This document shows positions 1-6,015 of a DNA stretch of 6,015 nt, piece by piece (positions within the stretch are counted from its first letter, which is position 1; the number at the start of each line of letters is the position of its first letter). Source of the DNA: Candidatus Gallibacteroides avistercoris (lineage in GTDB: Bacteria > Bacteroidota > Bacteroidia > Bacteroidales > CHK158-818); assembly GCA_018714665.1 (NCBI GenBank), contig DVNA01000118.1, positions 1-6,015 of the forward strand. The letters are read 5' to 3'. The notes under the pieces were generated by a model, which saw only the letters and a program-made list of their open reading frames with translations, was not told where the DNA came from and did not search any database. The position numbers and the translations under genes were made by a program.

Positions 1-44
1 ATTTATTATTTTACGGAGTGAAAAATTTAAGGATCGAGTAATAT

Positions 45-860
45 ATGGATAAATTTTCAGTTTTGATAAGTGTCTATTATAAAGAGTGTCCTGCGTATTT
101 GGATACTGCCTTAAATAGTGTGTTTGAGCAGACAGTTGTCCCTTCTGAAGTTGTTATCGTTAAGGATGGGAAATTGACAAGTGGATTGGATTCTGTAATA
201 GATTTATATCAAGAAAAGTATCCAGAGCAAATAAAAATAGTATCTTTACCACAGAATGTTGGATTGGGACAGGCATTGAATCGAGGATTGGAGGCTTGTA
301 CCAGCGAATTGGTGGCAAGAATGGATTCGGATGATATAAGTCTTTCAGGTCGATTTAAAAAGCAATTGTCTGTATTCAAGAGGTTCCCCAAAATAGATGT
401 TGTGGGAGGATGGATTTCTGAGTTTATAGATGATCCACACAACATTGTGTCGGTAAGGAAATTACCGGAACATCAAGAAGAGCTATTAAGATACTCGAAA
501 AAGAGGAGTCCTTTAAATCATGTTTCGGTGATGTTTAAAAAGTCCGCGGTATTACAAGCTGGAAGTTATCAACATTTCCCTTTGATGGAAGATTATTATC
601 TTTGGGTTAGGATGTTGATGAATGGTGCTCAATTTTATAATATTCAAGAATCATTGGTCCTCGTCCGAAATAGCAATGAGATGTATAATAGAAGAGGAGG
701 ATTTCGTTATGCCCGAACAGAAAGTCGCTTCTTCAAATATTTATATAAAATACATTATATCGGATTATTTCTTTTGATAACAAATGTTTGTATTCGTTTT
801 GTTGTAAGGATTATTCCCAATAGGTTAAGGAAACAGGTATATTTAAAAACATTGCGATAG
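45..860 (+). CDS. Family 2 glycosyltransferase, AmsE-like, surface polysaccharide synthesis
   Basis: This 271-residue protein probably transfers a sugar from a nucleotide-sugar donor to a growing lipid-linked repeat unit at the inner face of the cytoplasmic membrane. The GT-A fold is recognisable: the N-terminal strand SVLISVYYKE (5-14), VKDG (39-42), the metal/nucleotide-binding MDSDD (93-97), and MEDYYLW (181-187), whose ED pair (182-183) is the usual catalytic-base position. The pattern VARMDSDDIS followed by RFKKQL, and RRSPLNHVSVMF-like spacing near 154-164, match what I recall of the AmsE-like GT2 subgroup. Residues about 236-258 are hydrophobic with scattered Arg and may anchor the protein to the membrane. 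The start at 45 places the first strand at residue 5, normal for the family. The gene ends 2 bp before rmlA, so the two are presumably co-transcribed. It is clearly AT-richer than the downstream genes, which suggests acquisition by exchange. Donor, acceptor and linkage cannot be read from the sequence. Confidence 0.93.
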   Translation: MDKFSVLISVYYKECPAYLDTALNSVFEQTVVPSEVVIVKDGKLTSGLDSVIDLYQEKYPEQIKIVSLPQNVGLGQALNRGLEACTSELVARMDSDDISLSGRFKKQLSVFKRFPKIDVVGGWISEFIDDPHNIVSVRKLPEHQEELLRYSKKRSPLNHVSVMFKKSAVLQAGSYQHFPLMEDYYLWVRMLMNGAQFYNIQESLVLVRNSNEMYNRRGGFRYARTESRFFKYLYKIHYIGLFLLITNVCIRFVVRIIPNRLRKQVYLKTLR

Positions 861-862
861 AA

Positions 863-1783
863 ATGAAAGGAATCGTATTGGCAGGAGGGGCGGGAACTCG
901 TTTGTATCCCATTACCAAGGGGGTATCGAAACAGATGTTGCCGATTTTTGACAAACCGATGATCTATTATCCGATTTCGGTGTTGATGTTGGCCGGGATA
1001 CGGGAGATACTGATTATCTCTACGCCGCAGGATTTACCGGGATTCCAACGTTTGCTGGGTGACGGTTCTGACTTCGGCGTCCGGTTTGAGTATGCAGAAC
1101 AGCCTTCACCCGATGGATTGGCTCAGGCTTTCATTATTGGAGAGCGGTTTATTGGCAATGACTCGGCGTGCCTGGTGCTGGGCGACAATATTTTCCACGG
1201 TAACGGATTGTGTCCGATGTTGAAAGAGGCGGTGCGCATGGCTGATGAAGAGAAAAAAGCGACGGTATTCGGTTATTGGGTGAGCGACCCGGAACGCTAC
1301 GGTGTGGCGGAGTTCGACAAGGAAGGGAACTGCCTTTCCATCGAGGAAAAACCAAAACAGCCCAAATCGAACTATGCTGTTGTGGGGTTATACTTTTACC
1401 CGAACAAGGTGGTGGATGTGGCGAAGCGTATCAAGCCTTCGGCCCGGGGGGAGTTGGAGATAACTACCGTAAACCAGGAATTCCTGAAAGACGGGGAGTT
1501 GAAGGTGCAGACCTTGGGTCGCGGCTTTGCCTGGCTCGATACCGGTACGCACGATTCGTTGAGTGAGGCCTCTACCTTTATTGAGGTTATTGAGAAACGA
1601 CAGGGTTTAAAAGTGGCCTGTCTCGAAGGTATAGCCCTGCGAAAGGGTTGGATTTCACCCGAAAAATTGGAGGCTCTGGCACAGCCCATGTCCAAGAACC
1701 AATACGGGCAATATTTGTTGCGCTTGGCCGATGAGGCGCGTAGGGTAGGTATTGACGCTTTAAAAGGAATGGATTTACAATGA
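863..1783 (+). CDS. rmlA: Glucose-1-phosphate thymidylyltransferase (RmlA/RfbA)
   Basis: RmlA joins glucose-1-phosphate to dTTP, giving dTDP-glucose and pyrophosphate; it is the first step of dTDP-L-rhamnose and related deoxysugar synthesis in the cytoplasm. The 306-residue protein is full length (family about 290-305). Visible signatures are the nucleotide-binding loop GGAGTRLYP (8-16), SKQMLP with Lys23, EQPSPDGLAQA (79-89), LGDN (106-109, metal-binding Asp108), EEKP (161-164), the GELEITTVN stretch (196-204) and WLDTGTH (224-230). The ATG at 863 puts the GG loop at residue 8, as in the family, and lies 2 bp after the upstream stop; there is no Shine-Dalgarno sequence. The final codons overlap rmlC by 4 bp (ATGA), which suggests translational coupling. 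Base composition is much closer to the rest of the window than to the preceding glycosyltransferase. Function is confident from motifs; only the final sugar product of the pathway is open. Confidence 0.98.
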   Translation: MKGIVLAGGAGTRLYPITKGVSKQMLPIFDKPMIYYPISVLMLAGIREILIISTPQDLPGFQRLLGDGSDFGVRFEYAEQPSPDGLAQAFIIGERFIGNDSACLVLGDNIFHGNGLCPMLKEAVRMADEEKKATVFGYWVSDPERYGVAEFDKEGNCLSIEEKPKQPKSNYAVVGLYFYPNKVVDVAKRIKPSARGELEITTVNQEFLKDGELKVQTLGRGFAWLDTGTHDSLSEASTFIEVIEKRQGLKVACLEGIALRKGWISPEKLEALAQPMSKNQYGQYLLRLADEARRVGIDALKGMDLQ

Positions 1784-2349
1784 ATGTTATAAAAACAGAT
1801 ATAGAAGGGGTGGTCATTATCGAGCCGCGCCTGTTTAGGGATGACCGGGGCTATTTCTTTGAATCTTTTTCGCAACGGGAGTTTGACGAGAAGGTGCGTT
1901 CCATCCGGTTCGTCCAGGATAACGAATCGAAATCGAGTTATGGTGTTTTGCGCGGATTGCATTTTCAAAAGCCTCCTTTTGCCCAGAGCAAGTTGGTTCG
2001 GGTAATTAAAGGGGCTGTGCTCGATGTGGCGGTGGATATTCGGAAAGGTTCTCCAACCTTTGGAAGGTATGTGGCCGTGGAGCTGACGGAAGAGAACCAT
2101 CTCCAATTTTTTATTCCGCGAGGATTCGCTCATGGATTCTCGGTGTTGACCGATGAGGTGATATTTCAGTACAAATGCGATAACTTTTACGCCCCTCAGT
2201 CAGAAGGCGCTTTGGCGTGGGACGATCCAGATTTGGAAATTGACTGGAAAATACCTGCCGACAAGGTCCTTTTGTCGGAAAAGGATAAACACCATCCTTG
2301 CCTGAAAGAGGCCGAGTGGCTCTTTGATTATACGGACGATTTATACTAA
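1780..2349 (+). CDS. rmlC: dTDP-4-dehydrorhamnose 3,5-epimerase (RmlC/RfbC)
   Basis: RmlC inverts C3 and C5 of dTDP-4-keto-6-deoxy-D-glucose to give dTDP-4-keto-L-rhamnose. It is a small dimeric cupin; 189 residues is the normal length. Family signatures in order: FRDDRGYFFE (19-28), NESKSS followed by GVLRGLHFQ (55-63) with the presumed catalytic base His61 and substrate-binding Arg58, AVDIRKGSPTFG (84-95), the cupin segment FIPRGFAHGF (111-120), and YKCDNFY (131-137) with the presumed acid Tyr131. Asp169 in SEKDK is placed to be the dyad partner of the His; these residue roles are by recalled alignment. The start overlaps the rmlA stop as ATGA, and reading from 1780 gives the expected N-terminus. 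A second ATG at 1784 is out of frame. The gene ends 6 bp before rmlB. The presence of a 3,5-epimerase means the pathway here leads to an L-configured sugar. Confidence 0.97.
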   Translation: MNVIKTDIEGVVIIEPRLFRDDRGYFFESFSQREFDEKVRSIRFVQDNESKSSYGVLRGLHFQKPPFAQSKLVRVIKGAVLDVAVDIRKGSPTFGRYVAVELTEENHLQFFIPRGFAHGFSVLTDEVIFQYKCDNFYAPQSEGALAWDDPDLEIDWKIPADKVLLSEKDKHHPCLKEAEWLFDYTDDLY

Positions 2350-2355
2350 GCATAT

Positions 2356-3498
2356 ATGGAATTTAAGCGAAACATCTTGATTACGGGCGGTGCCGGATTT
2401 ATCGGCAGCCATGTGGTACGTCTGTTTGCTACTAAATACCCCGATTACCGCATCGTCAATCTCGACAAACTGACCTATGCCGGTAATCTGGCCAACTTGA
2501 AAGATATAGAGGGAAAAACCAATTATACGTTTGTCAAGGCTGATATTTGCGACTTTGACAAGATGATGGCGCTGATGTCGCAGTACCGGATTGATGGTAT
2601 CATCCATCTGGCGGCAGAGAGCCACGTCGATCGTTCTATCAAGGATCCGTTTACTTTTGCTCGTACCAATGTAATGGGTACGTTGAGCCTGCTCCAAGCC
2701 GCAAAGCTTTACTGGGAATCGCTACCGGAGAAATATGACGGCAAGCGCTTTTATCACATCTCGACGGACGAGGTATATGGAGCCCTGGAATTGACGGCCC
2801 CCGAAGGCGTAGAGTCGCCTTTTACGACCAAAGCATCGTCTCTTGAACATCACCAGGCCTATGGGCGGGAATTCTTTACCGAAACGACCAAATACGACCC
2901 ACACTCTCCCTATTCGGCTTCCAAAGCCAGCAGCGACCATTTTGTCCGAGCTTTTCATGATACCTACGGGATGCCGACTATCGTAACCAATTGTTCCAAC
3001 AATTACGGGCCGTATCAATTCCCGGAAAAGTTGATACCACTGTTTATCAATAATATCCGTCATCGTAAACCCCTGCCTGTTTACGGAAAGGGTGAGAATG
3101 TCCGGGATTGGCTCTATGTAGAAGATCATGCACGGGCCATTGATACGATTTTCCACAACGGAAAGACTGCCGATACCTACAATATCGGTGGATTTAATGA
3201 ATGGAAAAACATTGACTTGATTAAAGTTATTATCAAAACCGTAGATCGTATGTTGGGAAATCCCGAAGGATATAGCCTCGGTTTGATCACCTACGTTACC
3301 GATCGGCAGGGGCATGATCTGCGTTATGCCATCGATAGCCGGAAGATACAACGGGAGCTGGGTTGGGAGCCGTCGTTGCAATTTGAAGAGGGTATCGAAA
3401 AGACAGTCCGTTGGTACCTCGATAACCAGGAGTGGCTCGATCTCGTAACCAGCGGCGAGTATCAGACCTATTACGACAAAATGTATGGGAATAGGTAA
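2356..3498 (+). CDS. rmlB: dTDP-glucose 4,6-dehydratase (RmlB/RfbB)
   Basis: RmlB converts dTDP-glucose to dTDP-4-keto-6-deoxyglucose using tightly bound NAD; it is an extended short-chain dehydrogenase. The 380-residue protein shows the Rossmann motif TGGAGFIGS (10-18), LDKLTYAGN (36-44), HLAAESHVDRS (84-94), the catalytic STDEVYG (136-142; Thr137, Asp138, Glu139), YSASK (186-190; Tyr186 and Lys190) and NNYGPYQFPEKLIP (215-228). Between STDEVYG and YSASK there is a loop about 20 residues longer than in the E. coli enzyme (roughly 150-175). I recall the same extension in Bacteroides-group RmlB, so it marks lineage and not damage. The start at 2356 is 6 bp after the rmlC stop, in an AT-rich context without a Shine-Dalgarno site. 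It is the last gene of the operon: no rmlD follows, and a strong terminator hairpin begins about 30 bp after the stop. Confidence 0.98.
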   Translation: MEFKRNILITGGAGFIGSHVVRLFATKYPDYRIVNLDKLTYAGNLANLKDIEGKTNYTFVKADICDFDKMMALMSQYRIDGIIHLAAESHVDRSIKDPFTFARTNVMGTLSLLQAAKLYWESLPEKYDGKRFYHISTDEVYGALELTAPEGVESPFTTKASSLEHHQAYGREFFTETTKYDPHSPYSASKASSDHFVRAFHDTYGMPTIVTNCSNNYGPYQFPEKLIPLFINNIRHRKPLPVYGKGENVRDWLYVEDHARAIDTIFHNGKTADTYNIGGFNEWKNIDLIKVIIKTVDRMLGNPEGYSLGLITYVTDRQGHDLRYAIDSRKIQRELGWEPSLQFEEGIEKTVRWYLDNQEWLDLVTSGEYQTYYDKMYGNR

Positions 3499-3529
3499 CC
3501 GTTGAATACGAGATAACAGGTATTAAAAG

Positions 3530-3572
3530 AAAGCCAAACAAGCGGGATTGAATATCCCGCTTGTTTGGCTTT
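3530..3572. terminator. Bidirectional intrinsic terminator between convergent rmlB and GH2 genes
   Basis: A perfect 19-bp inverted repeat (3530-3548 pairing with 3554-3572) with a 5-nt loop (TGAAT) sits in the 126-bp gap between two convergent genes. The stem core includes AGCGGG/CCCGCT. On the plus strand the hairpin runs directly into TTTTACGTTTC; on the minus strand the stem is followed by TTTCTTTTAATA. Both directions therefore have the stem plus T-rich tail expected of Rho-independent termination, and the minus-strand tail is the better one. It should end both the polysaccharide operon and the hydrolase transcript. Confidence 0.9.
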
Positions 3573-3592
3573 TACGTTTCAGTAACCGGGCG

Positions 3593-3638
3593 TTTCTGTT
3601 CAGCAAGACATGATTGGAAGTCGGTCATTTCTGTTCAG
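3593..3638. repeat. Short direct repeat at the 3' end of the GH2 gene
   Basis: The 11-mer TTTCTGTTCAG occurs at 3593-3603 and again at 3628-3638, 35 bp apart. Allowing one inserted base the match extends to GCAA on the right side of both copies. The second copy encodes the last residues of the hydrolase (PEQK); the first lies just beyond its stop codon. This looks like a small local duplication of the gene end, with the outer copy non-coding. Chance similarity is possible at this length. Confidence 0.45.
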
Positions 3639-5475
3639 GCAACGCCATTTGGAAAATGGCCTTGACGCGTTCCATGTCGTATTTGGTGCCGCGGTCGTAA
3701 TAGTAGATACCGTTCTGTTCCTGTTCTACATCCGTTAGCTGGGTATAGCAATATCCCCATACCTTGTCGCTCATTTCGATAAGGACGCGTACCTGCCCTT
3801 CCAACCGTTTGTAGAAATCTTCTTTGGTTTGGGCCGCATCGCCGTATCCCCATGCCCCGTCTTTGGCGGGGTTAGCCTCCATGCACTTGATGCCGCCGAA
3901 CTCATCGAGGATATAGGGGATGTCTCCCTGATAGGTGGGGAAGGTGTAGGGGTCGTTCAGTACGGGGCGATTGAAGCCGACATTCCCGCGCAGACGGGCC
4001 TGTACCTCGGGCCCACGGACAAACATCTTGCCGTCGTTGTAGATAATCTCGCGCAGGCGTTCCGGATTCTGTTCGTAGTGGTGTTCTGTCCAGATGTCGG
4101 TTTTGATGTGTATGCCGCCGCTTACCCCGTTGATCGGTCGCGAGGGATCGAGTTGTTTGGTCAGGGTATAGACGTCGGTGATGAAACGAGGGTATTGCGT
4201 CTCGTCGGGCCAGAACTCTTCGTTGAAGGGAGTCCAGGTAACCAGCGACGGGTGGTTGATGTCGCGCACCACCAGGTTACGCCACTCCATCAGGAAGTTG
4301 CGGGCTGCCTCTACGTTGTTGGCATCCAGCCCCCAGCTCGGAGCTTCTCCCCAGGTGAGGTATCCCAATTTGTCGGCCCAGTAGTAGAACCGTTCTTCAA
4401 ACACTTTTTGATGCAGGCGGGCTCCGTTGAATCCGGCAGCCATCGAGAGTTCGATGTCGCGTTTCAGGGCTTCGTCCGAGGGGGCTGTCCAGATACCGTC
4501 GGGATAGAATCCCTGGTCCAGTACCAGACGTTGGTAATACGGTTGGTTGTTGAGGTATATCTTGTTGCCTTCGGTATGTATCTTGCGCATCCCGAAGTAG
4601 GAGGTTACCCGGTCGATGACGTCGCCTGCCGCATTTTTCAGCTCGAATACCACGTCGTAGAGGAAGGGCGATTCGGGACTCCACCATTTCGCTTTTTTGA
4701 TAGGCAGCGATACGACCGATCCCGAAGCGATGGGGGCGGTGTTGCTGGCTACTGTTTTATTCCCGTCTTTTACGGTAACGGTAAGCGTATTGCCCGATAC
4801 GTTCCGGCGCATGGTAAATTCCATCGATACCGTGTTGCGGTCTATGTCGGTGATGTATTTTACCCGTTCAATGGCACACGGGGCTACGGCTTCCATCCAT
4901 ACGGTTTGCCAGATGCCGGTGGTACGCGTGTACATACATTCAAACGGTCCGTGCCGCAACGACTGTTTCCCGGCCGATTGCATCCGGCTTCGCAGGTCGC
5001 TCTTGGCATTGACTACGAGCGAGTGTGTTTGTCCCGGTTTGACGAAGGGGGTAATATCTACCGTGAACGAGTCGGACCCTCCGAAATGGCGATCTACGAA
5101 TTTTCCGTCGATGTAGATTTCCGATTCGTAATATACCGCTCCAAAATGAAGCAGGATATCTTTCCCGTCCCACTCTGCCGGGATGGTGATGTTGCGTTGA
5201 TACCAGATACAAGGGATAAACTCCTTGTATTCTACTCCCGACAGCTTGCTTTCGGGGGCAAACGGAACGATAATCTTTCCATCGAACCCTTTGCTATCTT
5301 TCAGCCCTCGTTCCCAGCCCGTTTTTACCAGGTCGAGCGTATAGCTCCATTCTCCATTCAGGTTCAGCCAATCGGCCCGTTCAAACTGGGGGCGGGGATA
5401 TTCCGCGCGAGGTAGCGCCCACGAGCCTGCCCAACAGCAGATGCACGCGGTTAATGCCAGTACTATTTTTCTCAT
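3625..5475 (-). CDS. Exported glycoside hydrolase family 2 enzyme (beta-galactosidase/glucuronidase type)
   Basis: This complete 616-residue enzyme should hydrolyse a beta-linked sugar by the retaining GH2 mechanism, in the periplasm or at the cell surface. Residues 1-20 form a signal peptide (Arg2-Lys3, hydrophobic core, likely cut after SWA). Next come a jelly-roll sugar-binding domain (about 33-195, with LNGEWSY at 38-44), an Ig-like domain (about 200-297) and a TIM barrel (about 300-612). The acid/base is Glu419 in TPFNEEFW (415-422) and the nucleophile is Glu525 in ILDEFGG (522-528). NGARLH (350-355) and the late barrel motif YTQLTDVEQEQNG (577-589) are also typical. At 616 residues it is compact for GH2, without the extra C-terminal domains of LacZ. 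The start has an AT-rich, Shine-Dalgarno-free leader. No SusC/SusD-type genes are visible beside it, so no polysaccharide utilisation locus can be claimed. An LTAC lipobox-like string (8-11) is probably too close to the N-terminus to act. Family is certain; substrate is not assignable. Confidence 0.93.
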   Translation of the reverse strand: MRKIVLALTACICCWAGSWALPRAEYPRPQFERADWLNLNGEWSYTLDLVKTGWERGLKDSKGFDGKIIVPFAPESKLSGVEYKEFIPCIWYQRNITIPAEWDGKDILLHFGAVYYESEIYIDGKFVDRHFGGSDSFTVDITPFVKPGQTHSLVVNAKSDLRSRMQSAGKQSLRHGPFECMYTRTTGIWQTVWMEAVAPCAIERVKYITDIDRNTVSMEFTMRRNVSGNTLTVTVKDGNKTVASNTAPIASGSVVSLPIKKAKWWSPESPFLYDVVFELKNAAGDVIDRVTSYFGMRKIHTEGNKIYLNNQPYYQRLVLDQGFYPDGIWTAPSDEALKRDIELSMAAGFNGARLHQKVFEERFYYWADKLGYLTWGEAPSWGLDANNVEAARNFLMEWRNLVVRDINHPSLVTWTPFNEEFWPDETQYPRFITDVYTLTKQLDPSRPINGVSGGIHIKTDIWTEHHYEQNPERLREIIYNDGKMFVRGPEVQARLRGNVGFNRPVLNDPYTFPTYQGDIPYILDEFGGIKCMEANPAKDGAWGYGDAAQTKEDFYKRLEGQVRVLIEMSDKVWGYCYTQLTDVEQEQNGIYYYDRGTKYDMERVKAIFQMALPEQK

Positions 5476-5527
5476 TAGCGTTTAATTTTTAGGGTGTTAT
5501 TTTGATTGTGTTATAATGGACGATTTT

Positions 5528-5547
5528 AGTATCATTTAAAGGATACT
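5528..5547 (-). promoter_or_regulatory. Small inverted repeat in the presumed GH2 leader
   Basis: AGTATC (5528-5533) and GATACT (5542-5547) form a perfect 6-bp inverted repeat with an 8-nt AT-rich spacer. It lies between the predicted promoter and the GH2 start codon, about 50-70 bp upstream of the ATG, so it would fall in the 5' untranslated RNA. It could be a weak leader hairpin or an operator half-site pair. At this size chance is a fair alternative. Confidence 0.25.
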
Positions 5548-5563
5548 TACTTACGCCTTGCAA

Positions 5564-5595
5564 CAAAGATAACAGAAAAGTTTAAATATTAAAAA
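5564..5595 (-). promoter_or_regulatory. Bacteroidetes-type promoter for the GH2 gene
   Basis: Read on the minus strand, 5571-5564 is TATCTTTG followed by T, an exact fit to the Bacteroidetes -7 consensus TAnnTTTGY recognised by the primary sigma factor of this phylum. About 19 bp upstream (5591-5595) is TTTTT, a partial match to the -33 TTTG element. Transcription would start near 5557, leaving a leader of about 80 nt before the hydrolase ATG at 5475. The position in a divergent intergenic region supports the call; the weak -33 element lowers it. Confidence 0.6.
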
Positions 5596-5646
5596 TTCTT
5601 ATCCTGTCCGTACGTTGAGAAGATGATTTGGAAGTAAAATTTGTGT

Positions 5647-6015
5647 ATGTCGAAAAATTTCTCCACTTTTAACTCCGTTATGGAGTGTCATGAAAAGATT
5701 GTTTTTGAAGAATGGGGCCTGATTCCTTATGCCGAAGCATACCGTCGGCAACAGGAGCTGTTTGATCTTCGGGTGTCGGCGAAGCGGAACGGAGAAGATA
5801 CGCCCTGCGACGTGTGGGTCTTCTGCGAACATCCGCCGGTGATTACGATGGGACAGCACGGCAACCGTCGTAATTTGCTCTATTCTGCCGAAACTTTGAA
5901 AGCGAGAGCCATCGATTTCTTCCTTACAGACAGAGGGGGAGACGTTACCTTTCATGGGCCCGGTCAGTGTGTCTGTTACCCTTTGCTGGATTTGGAACGT
6001 CGCCGCATGGGGTTG
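5647..6015 (+). CDS. lipB: Octanoyl-[acyl-carrier-protein]:protein octanoyltransferase LipB, 3' truncated by window
   Basis: LipB moves an octanoyl group from acyl carrier protein to the lipoyl domains of 2-oxoacid dehydrogenases and the glycine cleavage H protein, the first step of lipoate synthesis in the cytoplasm. The 123 visible codons contain WGLIPYAEA (23-31), CEHPPVITMGQ (60-70) and the family signature RGGDVTFHGPGQ (96-107), followed by YPLLDL. The catalytic Lys and Cys lie in the missing second half (family about 210-230 residues). Two in-frame ATGs compete: 5647, with a GGAAG 12 bp upstream, and 5680. The latter puts the conserved WGL at residue 12, closer to E. coli LipB, so the true start may be 5680. 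No convincing -7 element was found for this gene; TACGTT at 5611 is only a partial match. It is a housekeeping gene, divergent from the hydrolase, with no evident functional link to the polysaccharide operon. Confidence 0.95.
   Translation, partial: MSKNFSTFNSVMECHEKIVFEEWGLIPYAEAYRRQQELFDLRVSAKRNGEDTPCDVWVFCEHPPVITMGQHGNRRNLLYSAETLKARAIDFFLTDRGGDVTFHGPGQCVCYPLLDLERRRMGL

Noticed and set aside
1..44. Possible end of an upstream gene or promoter in the first 44 bases
   Set aside because: The stretch is too short and AT-rich to assign a frame, and there is no clear -7 element; the operon probably continues upstream of the window, but this cannot be shown here.
1396..2133. A 245-codon minus-strand open frame across rmlA and rmlC
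   Set aside because: It is antisense to two certain enzymes, its product resembles no family I know, and it has no promoter or ribosome-binding context.
2800..2890. Apparent insertion in RmlB between its two active-site motifs
   Set aside because: The extra loop of about 20 residues matches what I recall of Bacteroides-group RmlB, the frame is intact and the flanking catalytic residues are present.
3829..5415. A 528-codon open frame on the plus strand opposite the GH2 gene
   Set aside because: It lies wholly inside a certain GH2 gene and in exact antisense codon register. Its translation shows no recognisable domain, and its openness follows from the sense gene lacking TTA, CTA and TCA codons.
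5443..5475. Possible lipoprotein signal (LTAC at residues 8-11) in the GH2 enzyme
   Set aside because: The hydrophobic stretch before Cys11 is too short for a usual lipoprotein signal and continues past it to a good signal peptidase I site after residue 20.
5511..5516. TTATAAT, resembling an E. coli -10 box, in the GH2/lipB intergenic region
   Set aside because: The window looks like Bacteroidetes, whose main promoters use TAnnTTTG instead. There is no matching -35, and AT-rich leaders produce such strings by chance.
5599..5955. A 118-codon minus-strand open frame opposite lipB
   Set aside because: The plus strand carries clear LipB motifs over the same bases; the antisense product shows no recognisable features.

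Overview
The window reads as a piece of chromosome from a Bacteroidales-type bacterium. Three things point there. RmlB carries an extra loop of about 20 residues that I recall from Bacteroides-group RmlB. The genes lack clear Shine-Dalgarno sites and have AT-rich leaders. A TAnnTTTG-type -7 element (TATCTTTG) lies upstream of the minus-strand hydrolase gene. I cannot settle the genus.

Layout. Positions 45-3498 hold four tightly packed plus-strand genes that look like the 3' end of a surface-polysaccharide (O-antigen, capsule or exopolysaccharide) operon. They are an AmsE-like family 2 glycosyltransferase, then rmlA, rmlC and rmlB of the dTDP-deoxysugar pathway. Gaps are 2 bp, a 4-bp ATGA overlap and 6 bp. 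A 19-bp perfect-stem hairpin at 3530-3572 follows, with T-rich runs on both sides, and fits a shared bidirectional terminator. Convergent to the operon, on the minus strand at 5475-3625, is a complete exported glycoside hydrolase family 2 enzyme with both catalytic glutamates and its own predicted promoter. After a 171-bp divergent intergenic region, the 5' part of lipB (octanoyltransferase) starts on the plus strand and runs off the window end.

How the genes fit together. RmlA makes dTDP-glucose, RmlB dehydrates it to dTDP-4-keto-6-deoxyglucose, and RmlC epimerises that to the L-configured 4-keto sugar. The last enzyme for dTDP-L-rhamnose, the reductase RmlD, is not in this window, so it must be elsewhere or the sugar is completed differently. 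The glycosyltransferase probably adds one sugar to the repeat unit. It is visibly AT-richer than the rml genes and uses TTA, CTA and TCA codons freely, as expected for the exchangeable part of such a locus. The hydrolase and lipB look like separate transcription units flanking the locus.

I found no mobile element, CRISPR array, tRNA or rRNA gene, and no convincing undescribed system. The observations most worth checking are the missing rmlD, the composition step at 860/863 and the unassigned substrate of the GH2 enzyme.
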